Below are positions 1-13,099 of a DNA stretch of 64,000 nucleotides, piece after piece; position 1 is the stretch's first letter; each line of letters opens with the position of its first letter. A program made the position numbers and the translations under genes. The notes beneath the pieces are model-generated. The model did no database searches and was not told the origin of the DNA. It saw only the letters and a program-made list of their open reading frames with translations. Source of the DNA: Xiphias gladius. Its lineage: Eukaryota; Chordata; Actinopteri; Istiophoriformes; Xiphiidae. Where the stretch lies: the NCBI RefSeq assembly GCF_016859285.1, contig NC_053419.1, positions 13,729,501-13,793,500 on the forward strand, written 5' to 3'.

Positions 1-88
1 ATTGTACCTGCATTCGTGCATTTCCAGCAACATGGGATTTTAGTCAATTAAATGGGTAATTTGCAACTCTTGCAATTTGTTTTGCCAG

Positions 89-3000
89 GCCCAGACTGTT
101 CAACAGGTTCAGCATGTTTACCCAGCACAGGTGCAGTATGTGGAGGAAAACAGCGGTGTCTACACCAATGGCAACATGTGAGTCACTCTGCCACCCAGCT
201 CTCCTCTTACACCACTCCACAAATATTAGCGCTAAGTCTCTGCAGCCTGTTCTTTCTCCTCTTAAGTCTCTTCACACCATCATTCATGTCACAAGCACAT
301 GATGTTAGTGGGAGTGCATTGGTTTTTTGTGTTCGTATTCTTTTCTGAGGGGTTTGAGTCGTGTGTTTGATTGTGCTCAGTCACCTGAACATGACCAGAA
401 GTAGGCCTGTCTTTTAAGTGCTGATGCTACGCAAGGGTCCCTTGGGTCTGAGGAATGGGGTTACATACACACTCCACTAACAAGCCCAAGCTGTGTTTGT
501 CCTGCTGTGATACAGACATACACACACAGCAGTGTATGTACAGACACAAACACACAGTAGCTGTGTGACCTCAGCTACTGGTGGAAACACTTGTGTAAGG
601 GGCACTGCCAGACTAAGTGCTTAGAAATAAAAAATCATGCATACACCAAACAGCTGGAAATATGGGCTGAGTACCAGGCTTGTGACAACATAATGTGAAA
701 GTTATATTTAAAGGGGTCACCCAAAACAAATTTTTAAAATTTCTAAATATTTGATGTTACATAGAAAGAAGCCAATAACCATTACAAATGATGTCATTTT
801 GAATTAATACGTTTTGGATTGTTTTCAGTATGATAACTGTTGTTGACAGTATTTGACTGTGCCCACACAAATGATAATAACCACATACTGTATAACTGTT
901 ACCATATACCCTCAACAGGTGCCTCACATAATTAAGAAACCATACTTGGACTAAAAAAAAATTTTTCCCAAGAAAACTCAAAATTATACAGCTAATTTCA
1001 AAGTTGCAATAAAAGCACTTCATCATTTAGACAAATTTTTCTCTGTTTTATGTTCAGTTTGTGAACATTGACTGACTGCTAACCTCTCTTTTGAACAGAA
1101 GAACATACTCGTACTCAGAGCCGCAGCTGTATAGCCAGAACAGTGGAGGGAGCTACTTTGACACACAGGGCAGCTCATCCCAAGTTACCACTGTTGTGAC
1201 ATCTCATGGCATGACCAACAATGGAGGTGGGGGAAGTGGAGGAATCAGCATGGGTCTGGCAGGAGGCCAGGTAATCAGCAGCAGTTCTGGGGCTTACCTC
1301 ATGGACAACGCCGGACCGCACCCTGCCACCCAGACCGCACGAGCTTCCCCAGCTACTGTAAGTGCAGAGCACCCATCAATTGGGTTCCTCACTTGCCTTT
1401 TTTCCCTGCCTGCTTCTGTGTGTTTGTTCACACCTGACTAGTATTTGCAGTGACTTTAATATAAATTTCCTAATCTTCCCTGTTTAGATCCACACAGCTA
1501 TTAGTTTGCCTACACTCTTCCATTTTGAATAGATGCTCTGTTTCTCTCTGACTTTACTGATCTATGCACTAGTTTGATCCAAAATGTAGGAAGCCAGTCT
1601 CTGAAGTATAGTTCCATATTTAAACTAAATATTTGTGTCATGTTTTCCAAAATTTCAGTGTGTACACAAAGAACACATATTAAGTTGCATTATAGAGAAA
1701 CAACTTTTCTGTAAACCTCCTCCATGATTGTGTGAGGTGTGTTTTATCTCTAGCGATGATTCTATGCTGATGTATGCGATGCACTGCGTAGGCTGGGCCC
1801 GAGTCTCCGTAGTGATTTAACTACTGCCAGCCATGTTCACATTGTAACCCTTAATATTTAGTGTTCAAGTAATGCAGGCCTTTGTTTCCATCCCTCATTT
1901 CATCTGTCTGTTATTCCCACTTTGGTGAAGAAAAAAGGAAAACCTGAGAGACAGTTGTATTAAGGCGAGGACAATGGTCAGGGAAAGTGCTTCTGGAAAA
2001 CCACAGCTCAACAGACTCACCCACTCCTCTCAAGAATTGTGGATTCAACAAACTGGTGCACACAGTACAAGAGCCTTGCTCTTTAGCTATGATCTGAATG
2101 CCCCATTAGGCATTTTCACATTGTCCACCGTAATGGTGCTTTCTGGCAGAAATGTAGCAATGTTCTTGTTTGTGTTTATTTTTTAACATTAAAAAAAAAA
2201 TGTTTGCAAGGTTGCAAGTGCATTTTAACTGCCTCAGTAAAATAACAGTTCATCCTTGTCTAGTCTAAGTGATGTGGTACTTAGGTAAATAGGTCCAACC
2301 GTATGATTTTTTTTTTTTCTTTGTTTTTTTTACCAGAATAGTGAAATATTTAATTTGGTAGAAGTGTGAAACACTGAGCCACCATGATGCCAACAAGAAA
2401 TACATTTAGCAATGGAATGTTACTAACTTAAGGGAATTTATTTTAAACTAACAATCCTTTCATGAGAGTGAATTTTGCATTTTCCATATACTGCATATCA
2501 CACTTTGTAAGTAAACTTTCTTATACTATAATGACCGGACAGCCACATATAACCACGTCAGAGAGTTGCTGCTAAGCAGTCACACCCAATTTAGTAGAGA
2601 TTTAATATTGGCATTGTCTAGTCTTTTGTTTTTGTAATGGAGTCTGGCTTTTCCTTTGCACGTAATAGTTGTTAGTAGACGAATTCTAGTGGAATCTGGA
2701 GGAGTTGTGTGTCAGCCAACTGTACACAATGGATGTACTTAGTTGGTCCTTACTGAGGCTATGTCCCTGTTTCTCAACTAGCCAAAGATTTTCCTGAAAT
2801 GGCAGGTAGTCCTGCTCTGCTTGGGTTTAGTGGTGCTTGCTTTGGGATCTTTTCTAGATTCTCTTTATTTTTGCTAGTAGCCACTAATGTGTCTACATCA
2901 ACTCTTTATTTTTCTTGCTTTCATTTTTTATTTCCCCCTCTTACATTTTGTTGTCCTGTGCTTCGTGGTTTATCAGATTGAAATGGCGATTGAGACACTC

Positions 3001-6000
3001 CAAAAATCTGAGGGCTTATCCAGTCAGAGAAGCTCGCTGCTCAACAGCCATGTAAGTTGCTTTTACAAATGCTTGCCCCGCCTTACCTACCCTTACTTTT
3101 GCTGAACTCACTCTCTCGCTGTTCTGCCTCTCTCAACTCTCTATACATTTTGAGTTTGGTGTGGTGCTTGCTGTTTTTGTTGCTTCTTTTAATTGTTACT
3201 GTTGCTTTAAATTTACTGGCTGCTATAGAAATGCTTCTGCAGAGCTGTGATGCAGCAGTTTACTGACTTGGTCTGAGGTCTTTCCCGACAGTTTGCGTGG
3301 ACGAGTGTGAAACTCTTGAGTAAAACAGCATGTGTTCCCTTGTAGCTCCAGTGGCTGTTGGACAATTATGAGACAGCAGAGGGCGTAAGTCTACCACGAT
3401 CCACCCTCTACAATCATTACCTGCGCCATTGCCAGGAGCAGAAACTGGACCCTGTAAATGCAGCCTCTTTTGGCAAACTCATCCGCTCCATCTTCATGGG
3501 ACTCCGTACAAGGCGCCTTGGGACAAGGTTAGCTTTTTTTAGCTTCTCTTCTGTCCATCTCCTGTTCAAACAATTTTACCGTCCATGCGACCTTGTCTAT
3601 TCACCTCACATCGAGACTCTGTCAGTATGTGTTCACCTTTGGTTTTGTCTTGCAGAGGGAACTCCAAATATCATTACTATGGTATACGTGTAAAACCAGA
3701 TTCCCCGCTCAATAGACTCCAAGAGGACATGCAGTATATGGCTCTCAGACAGCAACCTGTTCAGCAGAAACAGAGGTACGCAGGCAGCTACACATGCATA
3801 CAGACATGCAGTACTTTTCAAGAGTTTTCATTGTTACTGATGTGAGCCATGTGTTTTCAGGTTCAAGCCAGTGCAGAAGTTTGATTGTGGCTCTGGGGAG
3901 AATTACTCAGGTGGAGGCCAGCACCATCCTGGTGCAGCAGAGCAGACAGTCATTGCGCAGAGCCAGCACCACCAGCAGTTCCTAGGTCAGTGGCTTTTCT
4001 CTTTATCTGAATGTCTGTAAAACAAAAAACATGTGAAATGCACTGAATGCAATAATTTCTTATTTATGTTTGTCAGATTATTCCATAGTGGTGAATTAAA
4101 TTTTTTTTTATTACCCCAACAGATGCATCTCGGGCACTCCCCGACTTTATAGAGCTGGACCTGGGACAGAGCAATACAGAGAACATCAGTCCAGAGGATG
4201 TGAAGGCTCTCCAGTCCCTTTACAGAGAGCACTGTGAGGTTAGATAAAGTGCATCTTTTTCCATTTTCACTGCAAAGTCAAAACAATACAATTTTTGCAC
4301 TTAAGTAATTCCCTTCAATACTGTAGCATTCATTGATATAACATCATCTCTCACTACGATGTCATTGTGACAGTACATTTACCCTATTGATCTGCCTGGA
4401 CTAGCTGTAATTTCACCACGACATTAATCTATTCCACTTATTTTCTATTAAGATTCTCATTCTCTCACAGAATCAAGTCCATGTTTTTCCCCATTACATA
4501 TTCATGCATTAATCCACCAGTATCTATCATCACAGCAATTTAGTACTTTAATCTTATTTAAGCTATCTTTAATAAGAAAAGGCTGATATGGTTGAAAATA
4601 CTGAACTAAAATTTTACAAATTTTGAAAAAGAGCACACATTTAATCTTTGGCTTCATTCAGAGCGTGGAAACTTTGGGAAAGGTCATGTGTGTTTATAGT
4701 GACAGAGATTCGTAAATGCCATCCCCTGGCATTTTCGAACAGTTTTCAATCACAACCCTCCTAATGTCTGGGGAACTAGGGATCAGGTCATTCACAGGTG
4801 ATGACCCAAGTCCTTATGGTCTCACCAGACAGCACACACCTTGCACAGCTTGTGCTTTCTAGCCATGCAGATAGTTTGGTTGATATGCCGAGGTTTTGAG
4901 ATGCCCACGTATGAGATTTCTGTTGCCACGTCAATACAATGGAGGTGAATGGAATTTCACATATGCTCCTGAGAGCCCTGACAAAATACATTTGACATTT
5001 TCCTGGTCCCTCTGGATAATCTATAGACATTGCTCTCAGTCTGAACAGTAGTGAAAACTATTCATTGTTTTTGTTTATTCTCTACTTTTTTTCAGGCTAT
5101 CTTGGATGTGGTTGTCAACCTTCAGTTCAGTCTAATTGAGAAGCTGTGGCAGACGTTCTGGCGTTACTCTCCCCCTGACTCAGTAGAGGGTACCACTGTA
5201 ACAGAAAACAGGTGAGGTCAAGGTGATTGTGATTTAAACAGTTGATTGATATATTTATTTATTTATTTATTTTTTTTGCTTAGATGGAGTCTGTCATGTT
5301 TTGCTAAAAATAAATATTAGATACCAGAACATATTTAAATAGTATAAATTTGAACTTAAAACATTTTAGGACAATCTGATTTCAAAAGGCATCTGATTTC
5401 AAAAGGCAAGTCTGGTTTGCTCATTCTGCAGCAGCATTAGTGAGATCGAAGCACGACTCCCCCGATCACAGCTATTGGTGCTGTGCAGAAACGAGGCTGT
5501 ACTCAAATGGATGAGCACCTGTGACCATCTAATGTACCAGGCCCTTGTGGAGATCCTCATTCCTGATGTCCTGAGACCCATTCCCAGTGAGTCACAGTCA
5601 TGAACACCTCTCATGTTTACTTGTTTGCTGTTTTAATGCTTGTAATGTCATAACTAACTCACTGTTGCTTTTTGTCATTTTGTTTTTCAGGTGCCTTGAC
5701 TCAAGCCATTCGCAACTTTGCCAAAAGCCTGGAAGGTTGGCTCAATAATGCCATGAATGCCATTCCACAGAGAATGATCCAGACCAAGGTACACTATTGC
5801 AGAGTCTACCTTTGTGAAAATGCTACACAAAAATTCCCCTGTTACTGTTTCCAAAATAAACAATTAGTCATGAGAGTAATATAGTTTTGAATGGCATGGA
5901 CGATATACTTACAGTAGGTAACACCTGGGCTTTTGTATGCCTTGTTTTCACAGATTGCCGCTGTTAGTGCCTTTGCGCAAACACTGCGCAGATACACATC

Positions 6001-8275
6001 TCTGAACCACCTGGCTCAGGCGGCACGTGCTGTGTTGCAAAACACATCACAGATTAACCAGATGCTGAGTGATCTCAACCGTGTTGACTTTGCCAACGTA
6101 CAGGTTAGAAAAACTCTTTGTGTTTGAATATTCAGCGGTAGTGCTTTTGTTATGTGTACTATAATACCCCTTCTCTATTATCCATTATGTCAAAAGAATA
6201 TACATTTTTTTTACTTATGCTTTCCCTGTAGAAGTTTGAACCTCCATTTCTTTCTCTATATTGCTGTATAGGAGCAGGCATCATGGGTGTGCCAGTGTGA
6301 GGAGGGAGTTGTTCAGCACTTGGAGCAGGACTTCAAGGCCACACTGCAGCAGCAAAGCTCTCTGGAGCAATGGGCAGCCTGGCTGGACAACGTGGTCACT
6401 CAGGTGCTCAAGCCCTACGAGCATCGGCCCAGCTTCCCCAGGGCAGCTCGACAATTCCTGCTCAAATGGTCCTTCTACAGGTCTGCAAAAAAACATCCAT
6501 ACTTAGACCCATCGGAGAGTGTGCAGCATTGTTTTGAATAGACAAAACGCTTAGTGTTTTTTTTTTTTTTTTTTGTTTTGTTTTTTGTTTTGTTTTTTTT
6601 CCTTGTCTCTGCAGTTCAATGGTGATTAGGGATCTGACCCTGCGCAGTGCTGCCAGCTTTGGTTCCTTCCACCTGATTCGCCTGCTGTATGATGAGTACA
6701 TGTTTTACCTAGTGGAGCATCGTGTGGCCCAAGCTACTGGAGAGACACCCATTGGTGTCATGGGGGAGGTACAACTGTGGCATCTTCTGTTTTTTTGTTT
6801 TGTTTTTGTTTTTGTTTTGTTTGTTTGTTTTTACTGTTTTTTTTATATATCGTGATGCAGGACTCGTATTGCTTTTCTGTCTCATTGTATTTTATACGAC
6901 GATGTTGATACACTACAGTATATGACAGATATACTGAATGCCAGATATAAAATGACCTGTGAGAATTTTATATCTGTGGATGTAATGATGAAATGGATGA
7001 ACTCATACCAGAGGGGAGTTTTTACGAAATTACAATCTAGTATCTCATTTAGATTAGGAAAAAATTAAAACAATGTGAATCACTAGTGGCCCCTCTTATT
7101 ATGATGTTTGCTTCTGTTTTCAGTTTGACAGCCTCAACACCCTATCCCTCACTAACATTGATAAAGGTATGTGGCACAATCTGTATGCTAAAAAAGATTT
7201 TATCGTTTCCTACTGTTGTGTGACTATTGAGCAACAATTACGTTTTGTAATTCAAAGGACTTTGTATGTGCTTACAGTCAGTGGAATTTAGTGGTCATTT
7301 AAGTCAGTGACAGGCAGTCGAATATATGGTTAATGAGCTTGGAATGATAAGACATTCAATGTAAAGATTTACATTTTTTGAACTAATTACAATGAAATGT
7401 GATACCAAACACTGGCAAAAGATCTATTGAGCCTGATCTTACTTGTTTTTGGGTAGCCTAATACAGCAGACATCACACAATATTGTCAAAGTATTGTTAC
7501 ATTAATGTATTTCTATTGATATACTTAATCATTTTACTCTGATGTTTAATTGAAAAAGCCTGAATCATGAAAAAAAAGATCTGTTGTCTTTTAAACTGTT
7601 AAACTGACAAAACTGCAATATGGTCACCAGCAGCAGCAGTACAGCAAACATGAAATTCATGGAGGAATGGTTTCAATTAAACATCAGTGAACGCTTCAGC
7701 TAAACATCTAGAGAAAAGAGTCCAAGATCTTTTTTATAACTGCCTTTCGCGAGCAGAATACATAATTGGGACAGCAGCTTTGAATATCACTTACCCATCC
7801 AGGCTTGTTGATGTAGGAAAATTTAGATTTTTGGAGATGAGAGGGAGGAAGGGGTATGAGATAATCCACTAAAAATAAATAAACTAAAAGTCAAACTTTT
7901 GCATCTTTTCCAGGTGTGTGAATCTTTCTTTAAGTGAGCTCTTGAGCCTAAACCATTGTTTTATATACGGTATGTGTTGCTTTCTCCTGTCAAGATGAAA
8001 CGAGTGGGATGGACAGTGACTTAGAAGAGGACACAGAGGAGTCCGGGGAACCTCTTGCCAAGCGGGAGAAGTCGGAGCATGAGGTGATCCAGGTGATCCA
8101 GGTCGGTGCACTAGAGGATGGGTCCCACCCTGTGGTGGGGGTCGTCCAGCCAGGTGTCCTCCACTCGCTGCCCCAGCCCCCGCAGGATCACACTGAGCAC
8201 ATCCTCACCCCTTCAGCTGGTACTCCCACCATCCGCCACTGCAGCACCACAGGCAACACCTACGCCTCCGTTTGA
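89..8275 (+). CDS. rfx3: Transcription factor RFX3 (5' end outside window)
   Basis: Winged-helix X-box-binding transcription factor; the vertebrate family member controls ciliogenesis genes. Coding exons read from splice sites: 89-177, 1099-1357, 2977-3051, 3346-3527, 3656-3775, 3861-3985, 4123-4238, 5096-5211, 5432-5586, 5691-5788, 5954-6103, 6272-6480, 6615-6768, 7124-7166, 7995-8275. They join to 2172 nt (723 codons plus TGA), in frame throughout. Order in the visible protein: glutamine/valine-rich and Gly/Ser-rich activation region (about 1-140); RFX DNA-binding domain (about 142-217, starting [13 protein letters not shown] and including NSKYHYYG); then the B, C and dimerisation regions ([37 protein letters not shown]). 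The paralogue is decided by the C-terminus: it ends TGNTYASV, like RFX3 (TGNTYTAV) and unlike RFX1 or RFX2. The N-terminal exons, including the start codon, lie before base 1. An acidic stretch ([13 protein letters not shown]) precedes the tail, and VIQVIQV there is a 9-nt tandem duplication. Confidence 0.95.
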
Positions 8276-11200
8276 GGGTCCGAGGGCAGGGCCAACGGTG
8301 GCCTATTTTTGCTGTTTCACTCTCCACATATCTCTCTCTCTCTCTCTCTCTGTAAGTGTAGATGTTTTCGTCTTTTTCATGCATTGTCTCTGGTTGCACT
8401 TGTGTGGACATGCTCTCCTCTCCCTATCCAGCCTGGTCAGTGGAGGAGTGCTGAAATGCAGATACTCTGGCCAAGATGTGCTGTCCGTGTGTGACTGCTT
8501 AGATTCTGGATGTGGTGTCATCCCATTAGTCTGTGCTCTATCACAAAGCGGCAGCTTTTGGTGGAAGGGACCTGGAGGAAAAGGACTAATTTGACCCGTT
8601 AACGTTTTCCTGGTTAGTCATGACTTAACAGCAAACCTGCTGTGTATACAGACAAGTTTACCTTGAAGGAAAAATCGACTCCTTCATTCTACTGATGTCT
8701 CAGAGCTCAAATCCACGTCACTAGTCCCAGTGGAGCAGAGTCATCAACTGACTCAAGACCTTCGCCTATTGTACATAGTTTTGTTGTACTTTCAATTGGT
8801 ATTACCCAAAACTCATGGTGCTATCATTGTTTTTCTTGAAATATCTAGTTATCCCTCTTAATTTTAGTATGATTTATGTCAACATGCATTCCAAATGCTG
8901 ATTAACTTTTGGCTGAACAAAATGTTTTTGAGTATTGTATGTAGCTTAGAAAAAAAAAAAAGGGATAACTTTCTATGTATGTATGAAATCTAAAAAAGGA
9001 TCATGGGGCAGTTTTGTCTGTTTGGTTTGAAAATTATTTGGTTGACACCTGCCGATAACCACTTAGAGCTTTTGGCCACAAAAAAAGAAACCCCTAAAGA
9101 AATATCTGTGCTGCTACTCATGTATATAGAGATTGAGAAGACCGGCTGTACAAAACCACTTCCTCAATGCTAGCTTTTCTTGTGCACTCTGTGCATAACG
9201 CTTGCCTTTGTTCATTTTAGATGCTCTGTAGTGTGATTTATATGACAAGCTGTAATCTTGAAAACAACTTACTGGACATGTTCCCCTGGTTTTGCAGTTT
9301 CTGTCTTAAAGAAATTTCTTAAGTTCATGAAGGACCAAAAAACAAACCAACAAGAGGAAGCTGAGAGTGAGCCATTTGGGCCACCCGAGAGCGGTTTCCT
9401 GTCCCACAGTGCCATGTTGCAGAGCAGAAGGAATGTCAGGGATTAAATGTACCTCGGCTTTATCATAGTGCCTTATCCTTAAATGCAGCTGTCCTTGTAG
9501 TCCTGACTGTGTGGTGTAGAGAGCCCACAGCCCCTCTGAATTGTCCCAGCCACAGATTTGGCTTTCTGGTGACTTGTGGCTGGATTTGGGCTGGCTCATC
9601 AGTGTTGAGACCAAGGAAAGCAGGCACAGACACACCTGTTGTTTTCTCTGGATCAGCTCTACTAAGCTTGTTACCTAACTGAATCATGGTCTTTAGCCTT
9701 GCTCCTGCCCTAACTCTGCCCTCTTGAGGCCTATTCTTGCATTAGCCTTTGTTATTGGGTGAAGAGCGTGTGTATGCGTGTATATGTGTGTGTTTGTGAA
9801 CATGGATGCGTAGGTCTGCAGTGTTTGTATACAGTACATGCCTGTGTGTCTGCGTGCTTGTGTGTATGTGTTGGAACACATCCATCAGTCACCCTACCTC
9901 AAACCAGTGGTGCCAGCCCTTTGACGCGTGCAGAACAGTCACCAAACACTTATTGCACACACACCACTGTACTGCACAAATCTCAACGCGATAGAGAAAA
10001 TCTACATTGCTTTTCTCTCACCTCTGATACATAGTGATTTCATTTTTTAGCCCATAAAATGCTTCATCCTTTGTTCCCTGTTTAAAGATCATCTTTGTAC
10101 AGTGGACCAAAAGTAGATATTTTCTGATACTCAAAGAGATATATAGATATATATGTATAGTATATATAATGATGATACACTACATATATTTGTTGCTTTT
10201 TATGTGGGTGACCTGATTGTTTATATGTGATTGTTTCTTTTGGTAGCTCCTCTGTAATTAGTTTAGACTGTGAAGTGGGAAAGGCATGGGGACTAACCTT
10301 TGGTTCATTAGAGTACATCTATACTTGAACTGTTATAGCCTTCTATGTTGAGGAGAATATTGAGATTAATCCTCTAAATAGGAACGTTTTGCTACTAAAT
10401 TAATTTTCATTCTTGTTTTTCATACCTGTTGGAATGGTGTGCACCATTTTCTGCAGAGATGTTTATTTATTGATATTTATTGTGGTTTTTTTTGTTTGTT
10501 TTTGGTTTAGATGCATATGTTACAATGGGAACTGATAATGAATCATGAATTATACCGCTGCAAAGAGCAGACCTACTGTACAGAAGGACCGGAAGTTTTT
10601 GTTTTTTGTTTTTTGTAAGTCATGTATGTAGGTTGATTATGGTTTTTAAATAAGTGTTAGCACTGTATTTGCTGTAATCAGCCCTTTAGGTTCTATCACT
10701 AGTCCAAAAATTCCTAGCAGTACACAGGATCTTTGCCATTTTTTTTTCTCAATCTACGTTGTGTGCCTGTGTAAAAAAACAGAAGTGCAAATACCGCCTG
10801 TCATTTAGGTTGTTACTGGATCAGTGGTCTCTTACTGATTTTTTTTTTTTTGTTTGTTTATTTGTTTGTTTTTGTTTTTTTGTTAAATTGTTTCCACAAC
10901 ACTTTAGGGAATCTAAAAAGTAAATTCTGGAATCCCCAAAGACACATTCCTTATTTACTAAACCTGCGATACATATCTCTTACTGTAGCCTTACCCTGAT
11001 CCTACTGGCTTGAAATGTCTGGCATGCCAGATCTAGGAACTGAGTGCACACAAATCTTATATTCCTTAAGGAAAGTTTGAAAAGTCTGCAAGAAAAGGTC
11101 AGTGAACTTTTAAGTAGCTGGAAATTGAAGGCCTTGGGTATTTTGTTTACATCAGTCTGTGACCATAATGAACTTGCATGAGAGATTGCTCCCTGACTCT

Positions 11201-11920
11201 TGCTATTTAACTGTCAAATGCATGTTGGGAGAACACAGGAAAAATGGATACAAAAACTTAAGCCCTAAACCATCTTTTATACTTTCTCCAAATGTCTCAC
11301 ATACAGTAATTCTGTGTTGACATAATAATTGCAGAAAATGAACTAACCCCTTCCCGAAAGCTCACTTGACTGACTCACCACTCACTGAATTTTTTAGAAT
11401 GCAGTTATAAAAAACGATTGTTTTCTTTCGAACTTAAAATTTGAAAATGTTATAAATCTGGGTAGTGTGTACAGGAATGAAGGTTTTGCAGGATATACTA
11501 TCTTGCCTCTTACAGAATTATGTTTTGGGTTTTTTTTCTTATATGAATCCGAGCTCCCTTGTCATATGAATTAACTACAACACTTTAGATGGTATCGTGT
11601 TATTTTGTGCCTGAAGTGGAAATGGCTTAAAAAATGTTTCCTTTAAATCTTAATTGTGTGCATTAGGATCATAAGTGCTTTCTGGTCTTGCAAGCCTACC
11701 ATGTGCTGCTAGAAGTTTTATTTTTTCCCCATTTTGTCTTTACATAGACTGACGTGCCACACAGTGATTTAGCTTTCTGCATCTCAAAGCCTGCCTGGTC
11801 AACACTGGACTGATGTTAATGCTGCCAACACAATTGTACTTTATTTCTCAGTGTCTTTGAAATTGAGAAGTAGGATTGTTTTTGTAACAGCTGTTTGCAA
11901 ATGAGCCTGTTTTCAGCCAG

Positions 11921-11951
<31 letters not shown>

Positions 11952-13050
11952 TTTAAAAAGACAAAAGCTATTCCTTAACTTGTCATCGGAGCGCAAAGCT
12001 AAGAAATGCCTCTTCACCTGCAAAACATGGCAGCTTCACTGACCCATAGCAGACTCCAGTGCCTTTAATTTCGCCCCGGCCAGAGCAGATGGCCTGGGCG
12101 ACTATTGGGTCTCTGGTGGGCTACAGATAGAGGCTATCAGAGCAGACAGAGCACAGGTGCTGCCACTGAGAAGACACCAGGGCTGAGGAAGTATAAAGAC
12201 CTTTCCTCAGACTGGCATAATTTATTATTTACTGGATGCGACACCACAGACACACACACACTGAGTAGTTTACGCATAGTAAATTATCTGCAAATGGCTT
12301 TTTATTGTATAGAACTGGTTAATGAACAAGGAGAGTTACTGTAAGTAAAATGCTCTGTTTGACTTGTTTTCTCATGATCTCGTGATTTCTTTTGTCAAAT
12401 GATATTTTCTGAATGCTGTGACCTGTTTGAGATTTGTATTTGGATGTTTTCAAGTGCCATTTGACAGTCTAGTGAGTCGTGGCCATCTGTAGCACGCTCT
12501 AATGCAAGCACAAGCATTTGGCAGTGGCATTTGGGGAAGGTTTTTATTTTGATTCACCCTAGACAAAAATATGTATATATAAAAAACTGAAAAGGTATAT
12601 TTATTTGTGTCCTAATTATTTGATTTGTTCTTTTGGTGAACATTTTATCAGATATGTTGGCTAAAGTGCTTTTGTGATTTATTTTTCCTCTTTTTTTGGA
12701 TAATGTATAGTATCTGATATTAATATATACACACACAAATTTCATGTGACTCTTTTTGTGTGCCGTTTAGTTTCCTTCATATCTTCTCAAATTGGCAAGC
12801 AAACCAAGGCGTGTAGGGTGATTTGTATTGTGTATTTTACATAAAAAACGAGGACAATTGGGGGACTTTTATATTTATAAAGACATTATCATTTAGTGTG
12901 TCGTATTGATGAATATAGAAACTATTAAAGACACATGTAGTTTGGTTTTCTGAATATTTCAGATCTCAGCTCAGGCTAGCTTCTTAGTGTTGTTTTCTTA
13001 AAATTTGTGACATGTCTTTGCAGTAATAAACGTTCTCTTGTTCAACGTCA
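8276..13050 (+). other. rfx3: rfx3 3'UTR
   Basis: About 4.8 kb of AT-rich, non-coding sequence follows the rfx3 stop, with no splice-supported exon on either strand. It holds a CT run near 8333-8351, TG-rich sequence near 9770-9880, an AT-rich patch near 10,130-10,190, T/G-rich runs near 10,840-10,880 and an A run near 11,928-11,951. The plus-strand AATAAA at 13,025 is the natural end. An ATTAAA near 12,925 could be an alternative site. The length is inferred from the absence of an earlier convincing end; internal polyadenylation is possible. Confidence 0.65.
13025..13030 (+). terminator. Poly(A) signal, rfx3
   Basis: Canonical AATAAA on the plus strand at the end of the long rfx3 3'UTR, followed by T/C-rich sequence. 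Cleavage would be expected roughly 10-30 bases downstream. Confidence 0.6.
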
Positions 13051-13099
13051 TTGTCCTCTCCCTTAATTTTGGCCCACACACTAATCAAATGAGTCAACG

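Noticed and set aside
89-8275. rfx2 or rfx1 as the identity of the first gene
   Set aside because: The DNA-binding and dimerisation regions fit several RFX members, but the terminal TGNTYASV and the exon preceding it match RFX3 only.
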